Shown piece by piece: positions 40,501 to 51,460 of a stretch of 64,000 nucleotides of DNA. Within the stretch, counting starts at the first letter, position 1; every line of letters begins with the position of its first letter. The stretch is from Eutreptiella sp. 'Long Island Sound 2002' (Eukaryota > Euglenozoa > Euglenophyceae > Eutreptiales > Eutreptiaceae). Made by a program: the position numbers and the translations under genes. The notes under the pieces are model-generated. The model ran no database searches. It saw only the letters and a list, made by a program, of their open reading frames with translations, and was not told the DNA's origin. Location of the stretch: assembly GCA_964036045.1 (NCBI GenBank), contig OZ038383.1, positions 114,301,241-114,365,240 of the forward strand, in the 5' to 3' direction.

Positions 40501-42480
40501 GACGACAAGTGGGTCCTAGTACCTCTGGGCCACTGGAACTGGAAGTGGAACCAGGCCAGGGGGAACTACTCCACCTATGAGCAGGAATTGCCCGCGGGTA
40601 TGCTGGTGCTATCCTCACAAGCACGACTGTTGGGGAGTAACCCTGTGGTCTGGCTATGCGACCAAGAACCGGTCCGCAGTTTCCAGAAGGGTCCCCCACC
40701 TGAGAAGGCCAAGCTACGGCGCTGGTGGACCTACCTCAGTCATCTACGGCTGACGGTACACCATATCCAGGGATTGAAGAACGAGTGTGCCGACTACATC
40801 AGCCGCAACAACTTCGACGCCCTGATTGGTGCCCGGTCTGAAGCGCTGGCTAAGGAGGCGTTCAGCCGTATGGACGTACACCTGGACCTGAACATGACCA
40901 TGATACGCCCCCTGGATGGACTCCAACAATCGGAGTACCTACAGGAGTTTGGGGATATCTACCAGCGCCTGGAGAAACGCCTTGAACCCCTCCTGGTCAA
41001 CCAAGACCAGTGGAAGCGGGACAAGAGCTACCTCTGGCACGAGGACCGCATCGTGGTGCCTAGTGACCGAGTCCCAGCGCTGCTGAAGTGGACCCATGAG
41101 TCCAGTGGTCATGTGGGTGCAGACCGTACCCTGAGGCTGTTCAAGCAGTGGTTCCACACTACGTGGACTGACGACCAACTGCGGAAGACGCTCCAGCCTA
41201 TCGTGGACAAGTGCCCGTGCAGGTCCTGTAAACCAGGGGATATCAGGGACAGAGGTCTCTACTCGACCCTGCCCATCCCACACTGTGCCAACAGTGTTCT
41301 ATACGTGGACTACACGGAGATGCCGAAGTTCGGGGGCTATGACTTCGCCCTCGTGGTAACCTGTGGGTTGACCAGGTTTACCAGGGTGTTCCCATGTACC
41401 AAGCACATTACCGGAGAGGAGACTATCAAGATACTCCTGGAGGAGTGGTTTTGTGTCTATGGGGCGCCCAAGGAGATCAACTCCGATGAGGACGTACGAG
41501 TACGCTCAGATACTGGCTGGTACAAGAGGGTCCTGAGGTCCCTCAATGTCCAGGTGTCTACGGGGATTCCCTACTCTCACACGAGCAACCCCCTATGTGA
41601 GCGACAGATTCGTGTCCTGAAGGAGAACGTCAGGATATGGTGCAAAACTGAACGCACCAGAGACTGGGTGAGACTACTCCCCGTCATATCCTTGATGATG
41701 AACTCCCAAGAGAGTTCAGCTACTGGCTACTCGCCACATGAGCTATTCATGGGGCGCCCGGCGTGGTTCCTACATGCCCCCTATCCAGAGGACACCCATT
41801 CTTCTGTCGGTGAGTGGGTCCAAGAGCAACAAGCGAAGGTGGACAAGGTCAAGGCAATGCTCCAGAGAGTGAGGGAGCGTCAGTGGAAAAAGAAGAACAA
41901 GCACCGAGTACCGGCCACCTACCAAGAGGGGGACTGGGTGCTGGTGCACCACAGTCGACTACCCGCCTGGCCTCGCTCTACCAGCGATGACCCATACTTC
42001 GGGCCGTACAAGATTCTATCTGTGGATGGTCACCGTATCACGGTGCGGTGTTCTCCCCGTCTAGGGGGGACCCTGGTGTGCGCCGCTCAACACCTGAAGC
42101 GCTACCATGATCCTGAAGACCTCTGTGGGGTGGAGTGGGAGCTGAACGACGAGGAAATCGCCGCTCTGGACCTACAAGGGGCTGCCAGCCCTATGGAAGT
42201 TGAAGGTGAACTCCCCGACATGAACGCCGAGGAGATGGCTAAGGAGGGCTTCTACCTGGTGAAGTCTGTCCTACGCCACCGCTATCGCCAGGGTTGGTGC
42301 TTCCTCACCCTCTGGGAAGGGTTTGGAGTCGAAGAGGCCACCTGGGAGCCCTTCTCTGCATTTGTTCTACCGGAGGGACGCCTAAACTCAGTTCTGGTTG
42401 ACTACTTGTCCCAGAACAACCTTGGTGAGTTGCCGAGGCTCGCTGAGACGCTTGCCTCCAAGACTAAAGCTAGGGACTGA
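37552..42480 (+). CDS. Gypsy-2 pol: protease, RT, RNase H, integrase, chromodomain
   Basis: Open from CGG after the gag stop to TGA 42478-42480, in the gag frame, about 1642 codons. Aspartic protease VLDTGATIPIV (Asp codon 37633) and a flap/FVLGTDFF strand. After a long linker: RT with RLVVDYGELNKKT, KVMPFGVANAPALF and catalytic AHIDDV (39904-39918), where His replaces the usual Tyr of YxDD; RNase H with LVTDASNVGGGG, the ELPAGMLVLSS segment, CDQEPV and NECADYISRN; integrase zinc finger HESSGH..CPCRSC, then D (YVDYTEM), D (INSDED) and E (NPLCERQIRVL); and a C-terminal chromodomain (YLVKSVL, WEGFGVEEATWEPF). No internal stop or shift. Confidence 0.9.
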   Translation, partial: RGRSGGTQDLVFWVRIRLGGREYLGVLDTGATIPIVAKKILPCGSLKNTMTTAAIRMGDGHVVHSCGDCEVEVPMGSRTIAHRFYVTDTEAFDFVLGTDFFVQHSQIQSLTLQAPYLLYVDHGSGRESVPLEQSEHTSSYLRLSKEEPSNMMAASKTEDYQLLGEVLDQGLKELGYSREDLSVELFASDKQHVLDLYCSKGKNCSYKFYWPSFGMAYGNPRFSELGKVLTKVALERSRMVLCSPDWGAHGGNEYWRTLLDKLTISSVRLPDEAIYVPLGRKTPIGRPGWGSMLSVVDGSVTTIPWEDLDPTLVQAIQRESDGLALGDLKDRLRPPDAVETTPGGDEYVVTDTNAPNSPCHVPVPDGVSECGLSELPSSIHSDDETEHDAFFVQTAVEEVENAEYVAPLKPLLSMRVEDPVDEELDPRSRLREYVDSKRKLVAKKLCYAKPTRSSWPLKQGRMGDLSQLKEDLEQKITTWQREVDLKLMKSVWGAHVRTPEEDDLSEECVCEPPRACLCCHRPPEMVEQDLLYAYQGLKDATAGEESVEDHLPTSIQGASNLHSDEDMEDKIKVLDPRVQKLIRTYLEVFGELPPPASCDKLVQMNLKLKPEFVGHKIRRRPYPAPEEQADEIERQIQECIDAGLVLEYEDGDYPLHCSPCFLVAKPGSTPKRLVVDYGELNKKTLNHSGSIPNMESTLEKIASCRYKTKMDKRSGFWQVDLTPNAQELLAFITPQGRVFKWKVMPFGVANAPALFQELMNKILSILRRRPKVQELISRGAQMEAHIDDVCLGTNTQEDHLILLGEFFAVCQENHTRLKLEKCEFMQETMQYLGFDVGYGWWTRAASKAKPLMDAKVRHEDPKKGLHDVRSFIGACNFYRRHIKNFTYTSAVLTDLIKKSTTWRWGPQEQQAFDELKDKVANAKCLGVPRAQGEIILVTDASNVGGGGTLFQWQALEKEEFDSAISQWGTEGLNRDGTLKHSYPDDKWVLVPLGHWNWKWNQARGNYSTYEQELPAGMLVLSSQARLLGSNPVVWLCDQEPVRSFQKGPPPEKAKLRRWWTYLSHLRLTVHHIQGLKNECADYISRNNFDALIGARSEALAKEAFSRMDVHLDLNMTMIRPLDGLQQSEYLQEFGDIYQRLEKRLEPLLVNQDQWKRDKSYLWHEDRIVVPSDRVPALLKWTHESSGHVGADRTLRLFKQWFHTTWTDDQLRKTLQPIVDKCPCRSCKPGDIRDRGLYSTLPIPHCANSVLYVDYTEMPKFGGYDFALVVTCGLTRFTRVFPCTKHITGEETIKILLEEWFCVYGAPKEINSDEDVRVRSDTGWYKRVLRSLNVQVSTGIPYSHTSNPLCERQIRVLKENVRIWCKTERTRDWVRLLPVISLMMNSQESSATGYSPHELFMGRPAWFLHAPYPEDTHSSVGEWVQEQQAKVDKVKAMLQRVRERQWKKKNKHRVPATYQEGDWVLVHHSRLPAWPRSTSDDPYFGPYKILSVDGHRITVRCSPRLGGTLVCAAQHLKRYHDPEDLCGVEWELNDEEIAALDLQGAASPMEVEGELPDMNAEEMAKEGFYLVKSVLRHRYRQGWCFLTLWEGFGVEEATWEPFSAFVLPEGRLNSVLVDYLSQNNLGELPRLAETLASKTKARD

Positions 42481-44743
42481 ACCTTACCCTTACCTGCCAA
42501 AGCGTATGTGTGAGTGTGCTAGTCCTAAGGTCCTGAGAGCAAGCCGCAGAAGTGGTGTGCTAATTATACCCAAGTCTGCGCCCTTGCTGAACCTGGAGGG
42601 TTGGCTTATTGATGCCACGGGGTACGCCCCGGGCCTCCCCTCCCCTATGCGCCCAATTTCTGTGCTGGCGCAAAACCTTGGGGGAATACCCAGCGTGCTA
42701 ATCCACGTATTGTTTTCCCTACCTATCTGTCTACTACAGGGAGGGGTGGCCAAAAGCTATGAAGGCATGCAAAACGCCTGTTTGCTATGTGGTCAAAACA
42801 CTGACCTAACCACTGCCACAGCCCACCAACCCCGCTAAAATTGCAGGAAAAGGGTGGGACAGTGACACACCCCCTACAGGTCCTACACACCCTACAGTGG
42901 CACCATCCTGGTGGGCGAGCACTGGGCAACTGGCTCTAGCCCCCACTCAGGACTACCACTCCTACACGCACACTCTACTGGGCGTTGCGAAGATGAAGGT
43001 CTCTTGGGTCCTAGCGACCCTCCTGTGAAATTGCAAGAGAACACAGCGCTACTAAGCAACTGTGGCCTGACAGGGGACGCCACAACGCGTTTCCCCTGTT
43101 AGGGCTTGGAGGGAAGGAGTGCTCTCGCGTGCAAGGCGCAGATGTCGATGAAGTCGGACTCCCTGCTCTGCCACAGGCGGAGCGGAGTTACTTGTTTATG
43201 TGATCTGCGCCCTTGTTTAGCAGGGCATAAAAAATTGCTGCTGCACCACTCACCCTACCTGCCCACCTGTAAAACAAAGGCAAATGAAAGGGTGTTTGCG
43301 GAGGAGGAACCAAGGCACACTCCAGTTATTATACCCTTCTCAGTGTGCCGTATAATACGCTGTCCGCAAACACGCTGCATGGAGCAGCTACCCTTATCAA
43401 GCAAGCAAGCGTTAAGGGACTCCTCAGGTTCTCTTAAAGAACGTACCGAGGAGCCCCTGGGTAGCCTAAACAAGGTTTACGGTGCGCACTTCGCGTGGCC
43501 TACCCTTTAATGCGTGTGTGCATGCACGAGTATGCGACAACACCGTGGGCAAACCTGCCCATCTGCGCAACAATCTTGACTCCACCAGGGGGTGGCCCCG
43601 CCTGGGCGTACCTACCTTACCTACCGCTGGGAAGTGAAGCAAGGTGAGAGGACAAAAGGGGCGCACGCGAAGAACGTTGCTATGCACTTGTGTGTATGTC
43701 TAATCACCCTGATCTGACCGCTAATCATCTGCAATCTTTCTAATCAATCCCTCTACCGCGTCCTATCGTGGTTATCGTTGTTAACGCTGCTACACGACTC
43801 GTTCACGGAGACACGAGACGAGCAATGTGTATGCGGCATGCAAGACAAGCATACCTGTAGTTTATACCTGATTCATTGAAGTCTTTTCGATTGATTCTCG
43901 AATTCTTGAATTTTTGAAGCTTCTATTAGTGTGGGTGGAATCTGTATGTTTATTTATTAATGTGTGTCTCGTCATTTTCAAGACTACGTGAGACATACGT
44001 TTATAATTCCCTTATTTCTCCATTTTCCGGCGCTTCGCTAGGAGCCGCTCCTGCGCGCCGCCATTTTATGCGTATGAATTTCTGGATTTAAAAAATCCAG
44101 AGATGACTATAATTTCTATAAAAATGTGCTTCTGATGCACAATTGGATTCTGCTCAGGTGTGTCGTTTCAGAAAAATTCTACGCCGTCATTTGACGGATT
44201 TTGGTGTCGTTGCTTCGTTTTTGCGTGGATTCATCCATAATTCTCCCATTCCTGCCTCTGCAGATACCCACGCGCAGCCTCGCTGAGTAGGCCGTGTTCG
44301 GGCCGAAACGCAGGTGCCTGGAGAGACTGAGCAGAACCAAGACCCCACCAAGGGGCAAATTTAATTTTCTTTCGACTCCCTTCGCCCTAAGACAGGTCAC
44401 AGGTCGCCAGCAGGTTTACGAGAACCCATGCGAGTGTGTATAATGTGTCTTGCGTTTGGGTTGTGTCGACGCTGCGTCTTGGAGGGAGGGATGCATATGC
44501 ACATGTTTGGCATGCTCCCATACTAACCCAACCAAGCCACAGGAGCCCCGGCAGCGCCATGAGCGCTGAGTCTTCTGTAGGAAACTGTACAATCAGAGCA
44601 GCAAAAGGACGCCAGCCATGGTGAGCGCCCATTTTTCAGTGTGAGGGAGACTGTAGGTATTTTAAAGTAGATGTGGAAACCAAGGAAAGGCCAAGAAAAA
44701 TTCCCTTTTTCCTAAAATGCGACAGTGGTGGCCACCACAGCAC
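42481..44743 (+). other. Gypsy-2 3' untranslated region
   Basis: 2.26 kb without a convincing ORF. The first 1.2 kb is mixed composition; about 43690-44170 is AT-rich. A perfect 14-bp palindrome (GTGGTGGCCACCAC) sits at 44725-44738, just before the polypurine tract. Confidence 0.6.
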
Positions 44744-44751
44744 AAGGGGGG
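44744..44751 (+). promoter_or_regulatory. Polypurine tract of gypsy-2
   Basis: AAGGGGGG directly abuts the 3' LTR start AGTAAG. Gypsy-1 has the same layout, a G6 run at the LTR edge. Confidence 0.75.
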
Positions 44752-45549
44752 AGTAAGAAAAAGTGCTTTTCCATTGCTTTGAGGCATACTCTAGTTGTAT
44801 TAGAGATACACTGAGCATCCATGCATTTTAATCTTAGTATTGGTCCAACCAAAACTGGTGATAACACATTTTGACCTATGGAACCAAACACCCAATCAGG
44901 ATATGGAGTGGACCCCTCAATCCCCTTTCAATGTGAAGTAAAACATCTTTTCCTGAGTTGACTGAGCACTGACATACCTAAGGTAGAGCCTATGAATTTA
45001 TCTATGTTTTTCCATGAATACTTATCTGCCCTAGTGGTATGCACCATAGGGGGCTAGGCACCTCTTTTTGAGAGGTCCTGGGTTCAATTCCTGGTCAGCT
45101 TAGCTAAGTAGGAAGATCCCATGTGACATGGCAGTGACCTCATCGCCACATACCATGCCACCTCGGCACATATGGGACCCAAAACAAAGAGTGCACATCT
45201 CCTAGGTTGGCACTATGGAGAGAGAGTGATCCTGAGGCAGTTTTCTAACTCTTTTCCTAAAACATTTCAGCTATCTTTGTGAATATGCATTCATTTGTGA
45301 CCTGAGCTGTAGTTACTGTGAATATCCAATCATCTTTCACTGTTTACACTGCAGCCCTTCATGCTTTGATCCTGAATTACCTTCTCCTTGCATACTATTG
45401 GCTTGGGCTATCCTGGATTGACTTGGCTTTACTGTATTTCAACAAACAAAAGCTTTTCATCATCCAAAACAAGCAGCAGGACACCCTACAGCAACAACAA
45501 GCAGCAGGAGAAGCAAAAACACAGTGCTGAAAACACTATAAACTTTTCT
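44752..45549 (+). repeat. Gypsy-2 3' LTR
   Basis: 798 bp, same length as the 5' copy with five substitutions and no indels. Contains the second tRNA-like copy (45053-45104). Confidence 0.92.
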
Positions 45550-47372
45550 TCCTGGAGGAAGATGGCCTCGTGTGGGGAGCGGCCTGGGATGGCCCCCCAG
45601 AGGCTCGCTGGTATGTGGGGGTCCAGGTGGGGGCGGATGCGGCGCAGGAGGATGGTCCAGACGATTTTGACCTCCGTGACCGCGCAGACTATGGGGCCCC
45701 AGTTGTCCGGGTATGCCCAGTCCCCTTTTTTGTAGAGGGGGCGGACAACGTTTGCCCAGTCTGGTGGCAGGGGGGTCCGCCCCGTGACGATGTCCCAGAG
45801 GCGGTGGGCGAGGACGCGGAGGAGGTGGGCGGGGAGGTGGTAGTATGCCTCCGCAGAGAGGCCGTCGTAGCCTGGGGTTTTGTGTTGCCGGAGACTGTGG
45901 ATGGCCCTCCGGACTTCGTGGATGGTGAAGGGGCGTTTTTCCAGGTGCCTCCTCTGGGCGTGGTTGAAGACCCGAGGGAGGCGGTGAATTTTGGCCTGGG
46001 TGTCTGGGTCCAGTGTGTCTTGGGTGGGGGTGTGTTGCCGGAGGAAGCTGTCTTGGGTGGCTTGGAGCACTGTGGCTGGGTCGCTGGTGAGGGAGCCGTC
46101 CTCCTGCCGGACCGTGGTGATGGTGCGGTGGCCGGTATCGGTCATGGCGTCGTTGAGGTGGCGGATGGCCTTGTAGGGGAGTTCATGTTGCGCATACCGT
46201 TCGTGTTCCTGGGCGATGCACTGTTGCCTGTGGATGTGCCACCGCTGCAGGTCCGCCCTGATTTGGGCTATCTGTGTCCTGCAGTGGTGTATCTGGCGGC
46301 GGGTTTGGGGGGTGTCGGTGTGGAGGAGGGTCGCCAGTTGTTGTTTCGCATGCCAGAGGTCATGGAGCATGTCCCCCAGGGCCGTGGGTGGTTGGTCGTC
46401 GTCTGTGTGGGGGTGTTGCTGGAAGCCGCAGGCGACGGCGGCCGTGCGCATGGCTGTGAGTAGGTCGGTGGGGTCTGGTTGGATGCGCCGGGCGCGGTCT
46501 ATGGCCCTGTGATATTGGGACCAGGCATGCTTGTCATGCAGCGGGGGCATCTTCAGGGGGGCTGGTAGGCCTTGGTCCGCATCTTCTGGGGGGCTGGGGG
46601 GAAGGTTGGGGATGGTGAGGCGGATGTGCAGGGGGCTATGGCCTGTGGGTCCCAGCGGGAGGGGTCCATATCGGGCCTCCGCTCGGATGATGGTGGTGGG
46701 GTCGCCATAGCATACGTCGATGCGGGATGGGGCGGCATCCGTTTGGTGGGGGAAGTGGGATGGTTGGCCTTCGAGGCTGGCTGTTAGGTCCACGAGCCCC
46801 AGCATTTCGATGGTGTCGCGGACTGCTTGGTCCTGGGGTGTGGCCTGTCCCCCTCGGTCCGCTGGGGTGGGGGTGGCGTTCATGTCGCCGATGATGACTG
46901 TGGGGGCGAGCATGGCCATTTGGCGGTATGCCTCGGCCAGGGCTTGGAGGAAGGGTTCGGTGGCTTCGCCGAAGGGGACGTGGGTGTTGATGACGTTGAG
47001 TTGCCATCCGTCCCCGACGACCTCATAGACACCTAGCCTCCCTGGGACGCTGAGGTGGTGGACGAGGTGGACGTGGATGCCGGTTTGGGCGTATAGGGGG
47101 GTCCCCTTGTGCCAGTAGCATTTGTACGCTTTCTGGTCCGGGGTATATATGGGGGTGGTTTCTGGGGGGTCGTCGCGCTGTAGGCCTTGTTCCTGGAAGG
47201 TGAGGAGGTGGGGGACCCACCCCGGCCCCTGTGCCATCGGGAGCTCTTGGAGGGCGGTTGTGGCGTCCTTGGAGTATGTGACGGCCGGGTGGTTGAGGTC
47301 GAGGAGGTTGACGGTGGCCTCGGTGGGGGCGGGCCGGGGCTGTGGAGGCTTGTGCCCTCGGCCCTTGCCCCG
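45550..47372 (-). CDS. LINE-B ORF2, 5' part: APE endonuclease and RT fingers
   Basis: Read from CGG at 47370-47372, directly after the ORF1 stop TGA (47373-47375) and in the same frame, to the gypsy-2 insertion. The endonuclease fold begins at TVNLLDLNHPAVTYSKD, upstream of the first ATG (47237), so the ATG would delete its first strand. Endonuclease motifs: VINTHVPFGE, VIIGDMNATP, SRIDVCYGDP and TGHSPLHIRL. The RT start follows: KTPGYDGLSAEAY, NVVRPLYKKGDW and SLWGAIPGRSPHEAIF. The reading joins in frame to 34156 downward. Confidence 0.85.
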
Positions 47373-49016
47373 TCACGGAGGGGGACTGGGGCTCGGGGAC
47401 TTTTTGCCGGTTTGTGGGCGTTTGGGTAGGCGCGGCGGGGGGAGGCCTTGGCTCCACTCCGGGGGGAGCTCCCCAGTGTATTTGGTGCCTGTGTGGGCCT
47501 TGTTCTCTTCGGTGCGGAGCCGGATGGGGTGGGCGCTGGTGAGTTCCAGGGTGTCGCCGAGTGGTTTGTCCGGGGCGTTGCTGCCTTGGTCTAGCTCCTT
47601 TTGGCGGTGCCAGATCACCCGGACTTGTGGCCCGCCGTTGTCCCCCGGTCCCTTGAGGCGGTACTGGATCGTGCCCTCACACCAGATCCAGTCGCCTGTG
47701 TGGTCGTTGCGGAAGGGCTGTTGGACCTTCGCACCTTTTTCGAACCCTGGGTACGCTTTGGGCGGGGGCTGTGCTGGTGGCGGGAGGGAGGATGATGAGG
47801 ATGCCTGGTCCGGGTGGGGCCGTGGTAGTGGTGGGAGGGAGGATGACGAGGATGCTTGGTCTGGGTTCGCCGGGTGGGTCGGGTGGGATGCGGGGGGTCG
47901 GGAGGTCGCTGCTTTTCCGGCTTGGCTGGGGGCGGGTGCGCCCCTTTGTCGTCTCGTTCGCTTGGGTGGGACTGGAGGTAGCGGGGCTGCGGGGGCATGG
48001 GGTTTGAAGAAGGGGTGCGTTGCTTGCTGGTCTCGATCCCTCAGTGGGGGTTCTGCCGGTGTTTGCATTTTCGCTTTCGCGTGGCTGCGTATGATGTCGG
48101 CGAGCTTGCGCACGGTCTCCGGGGGATCTGTTGGCCATGGCAGTGCGGCGGGGCTGTCGTCGAAGGGGTGGTGTAGGTGGTAGTTCCTCATTGCCTTGGC
48201 CTGCCTGACCCAGGCCTCTGTGGGTTCCGGTGTGTCCGGGCCGTTGGGGGAGCCTTGAGCCCAGTAGAGTGCTGTGTGGAGGGCTTCCCATGGGGCGCTT
48301 TCGCGGCCTGTGAGGGTGGTGGCTTGGAGGAGTCGCTGCTGGCCCCGTGGGGGGTCTTCTGGGTCCATTTCCGGGGTATAGGCCTGGGCCGCCATGAGGA
48401 CTCCGTGTGCCCAGTGGAGGACCCACCATTGGGTGTCCGCTTTGAGGATGTGGATGGCGGGTTGTTGGGGGGGGCGGTCCAGGGTGTCCCACGATGCGAT
48501 GGCTAGTGGTATCCTGGAGGGGTGGAGGTGTGGGGGGGCCTTGCGGCTTAGGAGTTGATCGATGTGGAAGGCAGTGACGGGATCGTTGGGGCCTTGGGGC
48601 GGTGGGGGCATTGCTGGGATGGTTGTGGGGTCCCAGTGGCGTTCGTGGGCGGCGAGGGTGTACAGGGCGGCGGTGATGATGTGGTGGGCTTGCCCCTCCA
48701 GGACGATGTGGCGCTCCGTGCCGAAGTCCTTTGGTAGGTGGGCTGCGGGGTGGACGGTGATGTGGGCCAGGGCGCGTTGGTGGGCCTTTTTTCCCCCGTC
48801 TGGGGCCTGTGTCCGTTTGTCCCCCGGGATGTGCTGGTGTTGGTGTTTTGGTGGGGGTGGTCCCAGGGCGAGGGATTCTACACCGTTGAGGGGGATGGCG
48901 TGTTCCCTGGACCTGTTGGGCAGGATGTATATGCCCGGTCTCCCGGTACGGTGCCCAGGTACATGTTGCCCGTGATGGTGGGGGCCGGCAGCGGTTGGCG
49001 CAGGGGCGAGGTGCAT
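47373..49016 (-). pseudogene. LINE-B ORF1, C-terminal part
   Basis: An open frame of 547 codons. It begins in the middle of coding sequence: the preceding sense reading is in another frame near 48950 (TITGNMYLGTVPG shifts to GIYILPNRSREH). It contains folded, Trp-containing sequence (FHIDQLLSRKAPPHLHPSRI, TQWWVLHWAHGVLMAAQ), two copies of a PDQASSSSSLPP unit, and a C-terminal segment (GDWIWCEGTIQYRLKGPGDNGGPQVRVIW) resembling a small beta barrel. It ends TGA-CGG and ORF2 follows in frame. No zinc knuckle was found, so RNA binding is only inferred from position. Confidence 0.55.
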
Positions 49017-49870
49017 GGGGTGGAGCAGGGCGGGTCATGGTGCTCACACCGGGGGTGGTCGATGCCGTACGGGGTGACGTGTACGGCGAAGGGTCCAACG
49101 GCGCGCTGGAGTTTGTGGGGTTGGATGTTGTGGAGGCGCGCCACCACCCGTGTGTGGGAGCGCCCTTCGCTGATCCACACGGCCTCTGCCCGCGACGCCG
49201 CTGGGTTCAGGCAGTCCGTGGTGATGCCTGTGATCGTGCGGTTGTGGGTGGTATCTGATACCCTGGCGGGGGGGGGCGCCGATGCGGGGGATGGTGTGGT
49301 CGTCGTGGAGGGAGCGGGCCTTGCGCCTCGCTTCGTGTCGGTGCTGGGCCTCCTGGGCGTGGGTGTGCACACCCGTGTGTTTGGGCTTCTTGTTGGGGCG
49401 GTCCGCTGTGTGGAAGGGGGTGGGCCAGGAGGGGGCGTGGTGGAGGGTGGGGTGTGGGAGGTCCCCCCGTGTTGCCCATGTGTACAGGGTGGTCGCGGCG
49501 GCCCCTTCCGCCTGTATGGTGTATCGCTCGTCGTGTCGGCGACGGGTGACGAGGACGTTGGGGGCCGTCAGCTCATACACCTGTGTGGTGTGGGGGAGGT
49601 GGCGGGTGACGGTGATCTTGGCGGCGTCGTTTTTGCGGTTGGTGGTGTGGGGGATGATGTAGTGGGTCGCCCATTCATCCTGGGGGGTGTGTTCCGTCGG
49701 GTCTAGCTTGAGCGGGGGGTGGAGCGGCTTCGGTGTTGGGGGCTTGTCTTGGCCCTTCGCGTGGGGCGCCACTTTGGTTTCGACCAGGTATTGTGGGCCC
49801 CAGGTTTCCGGGGCCCCTACCTGTGTGGCTGCCGCTGTTGCGGCTTGGAGGAGGGCGGTGGTGTTGGTGT
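49017..49870 (-). pseudogene. LINE-B ORF1, middle part, frame-broken
   Basis: Sense coding runs in one frame from about 49870 (TALLQAATAAATQVGAPETW) to a nine-G run at about 49266-49274, then in another frame (DTTHNRTITGITTDCLNPAA to GNMYLGTVPG) to about 48950. The content includes ITVTRHLPHTTQVYELTAPN and RVVARLHNIQPHKLQRAVG, which look like folded beta-rich protein. The frame changes fall on or near homopolymers. Function unknown. Confidence 0.5.
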
Positions 49871-51460
49871 CTAGAGGGGGGGCCCCTGGTTGGGGTTGAG
49901 GGTGTCATGGTCTTGGTATGCCCACCAAATTGTGTAGTCTCGTTGGGTGTTGCGGTGCGGGGTTTGGGTCTGGGCTTGCTGGATGGATAGGGCGGTCTTG
50001 ATGTCCTCCGCTGCTTGTGGGTTTATGGGTGTGGCGTACGCCCATACTCCCGGGGCGTGTATGCCGTGTGGTGCTTGGCCTACTCCTCGTATCGGTTGTA
50101 GGGTGTGGTGGGTGCGTGTGAGCCCTAGGTGTGCTTGGAGGAGGTCCCCTCGGATGTCCTCCCACCGTTGCTGCCAGGTGTGTGTGTGGTCATTGGGGGC
50201 GGGGTAGGTGATGACGATGGCCTGCCAAGGGGTGGGGCCTGGATGCACCGTCATAGGTGCCGACGATGCTTGCGGGGGTATGTGGACGGCGTGGGCGGGG
50301 GCTGCTGTTACGGGGTCTCCTTCCCTGGGTGTGATCGTGGCATCGCCTTGGACGGTGAGGAGGAGGTGGTGGCGGTCCGTCGGTAGTGCCCAGGTGGTGG
50401 TGGGCTCTGTGATCGAGTGGAGGCGGATGGCCTGGAGGCCCGGTGTGATTTCGTCCCATCGGAGTGTGCCGTTGTGGACCGCCCATTCCCGCGGCAGGTC
50501 TCGAAACCCGTTTCGGTCTGGGGTGGTGCGGTGTTGTGGGGGGAGCCCCATTGTGGTGATGGGGTGGGTGAGGGGCTCTGTGCGGGGTTGGTCTTGTGTG
50601 GTTGATGGTGATGGTGCCTGGGGCATCTCTTCGTCCAGTTGCTGGGGGGCTTTCGCCTCCTGGAGCTCTGCACTGATGGTGGCGAAGACATCTGGGAGGG
50701 TGGGGGAGGCGGGGGGGTGGGGTGCCGGATCGTCCCAGGTGATGTGGTATTCCTCCGGGTTCTCGGGGCTTTGCTGTACGGTGATGGTGGCTGTGGCGTC
50801 GTCTTCAGGGGTCCATCGGTGTGGATTGTGGTCGAGGGGGTGGAGGGTGGCGGTGTGGCGGTGTTTCCAGCTGTGGAACGCTAGGAGGGCGTGGAGGCCG
50901 TGTCTGGTGTCCCCGGGCGGGCAGGGGTAGGTTTCGGCTCCTGCCTCCAGGAAGGCGTCCGCGGTGCCTTTCCAGGTGTCTTCCCAGAGAAGGTCTTCCT
51001 CTGTGCCCCACTCGTTGTCGTTCCTTTTCTCCTTCTTCCAACCCTGGAGGGTCGCATGGTCCTCAGGGAGGTCTCGTTGGATGGACTGGTAGTACTGCTC
51101 GGCGTCCATGGGGGCTAGGGTGCTGGCCAGCGTGGCGTAGATGTCCTTTGGGGGGGGGGGGCGGTGGGGGCGTGGCGGCGCGGCCGGGGTCGGGCTCCTC
51201 TCGCTGGTGTTCCGCGTTCCGGTCTGCGGTGGACGCGGGGGATATGGAGCGTGGTGGCATGGGGTGGTCGTGCTCTTGCGGTTCCGTGGGTTGCTGGTGG
51301 GCGTGTGGGCGCGGGGCCGTGGCTGCCAGTAGGTGTCGGATGGCCGGGAGGATGTCGAAGTCGTCTTCCCAGCAGTGGGCTGGAGCGCACGCCCTGTCAG
51401 GGGAAGCGGGGGGGGGGCGTGTTGCGGAGCGGTGTACGATAGGTTGGGCGGCGCGTGCGG
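49871..51460 (-). pseudogene. LINE-B ORF1, N-terminal part
   Basis: A clean frame of 412 codons runs from ATG at 51107-51109 to TAG 49871-49873. Coding-like sequence continues upstream of that ATG after a run of ten G near 51148-51157 (HCWEDDFDILPAIRHLLAAT), so the true start is probably near 51400-51460. Contents: acidic/helical N-terminus (DAEQYYQSIQRDLPEDHATL), a beta-rich middle (LLLTVQGDATITPREGDPV to HAVHIPPQ, cupin-like in pattern but unproven), and ITYPAPNDHTHTWQQRWEDI. The sense reading passes to the -1 frame at a seven-C run just before the TAG. Confidence 0.5.

Larger units (their letters stand above)
34157..45549 (+). mobile_element. Gypsy-2: young chromodomain Ty3/gypsy retrotransposon
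   Basis: An 11,393-bp element with two 798-bp LTRs (34157-34954, 44752-45549) differing at 5 sites (0.6 percent) and a 5-bp target duplication. It has a PBS, gag, pol in the same frame after one UGA, a 2.27-kb 3' region and a polypurine tract. It interrupts LINE-B ORF2 between RT fingers and catalytic core. The LTR ends are AG..CT, not the usual TG..CA. All expected domains are present, so it may be competent if the UGA is read through. Confidence 0.92.
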
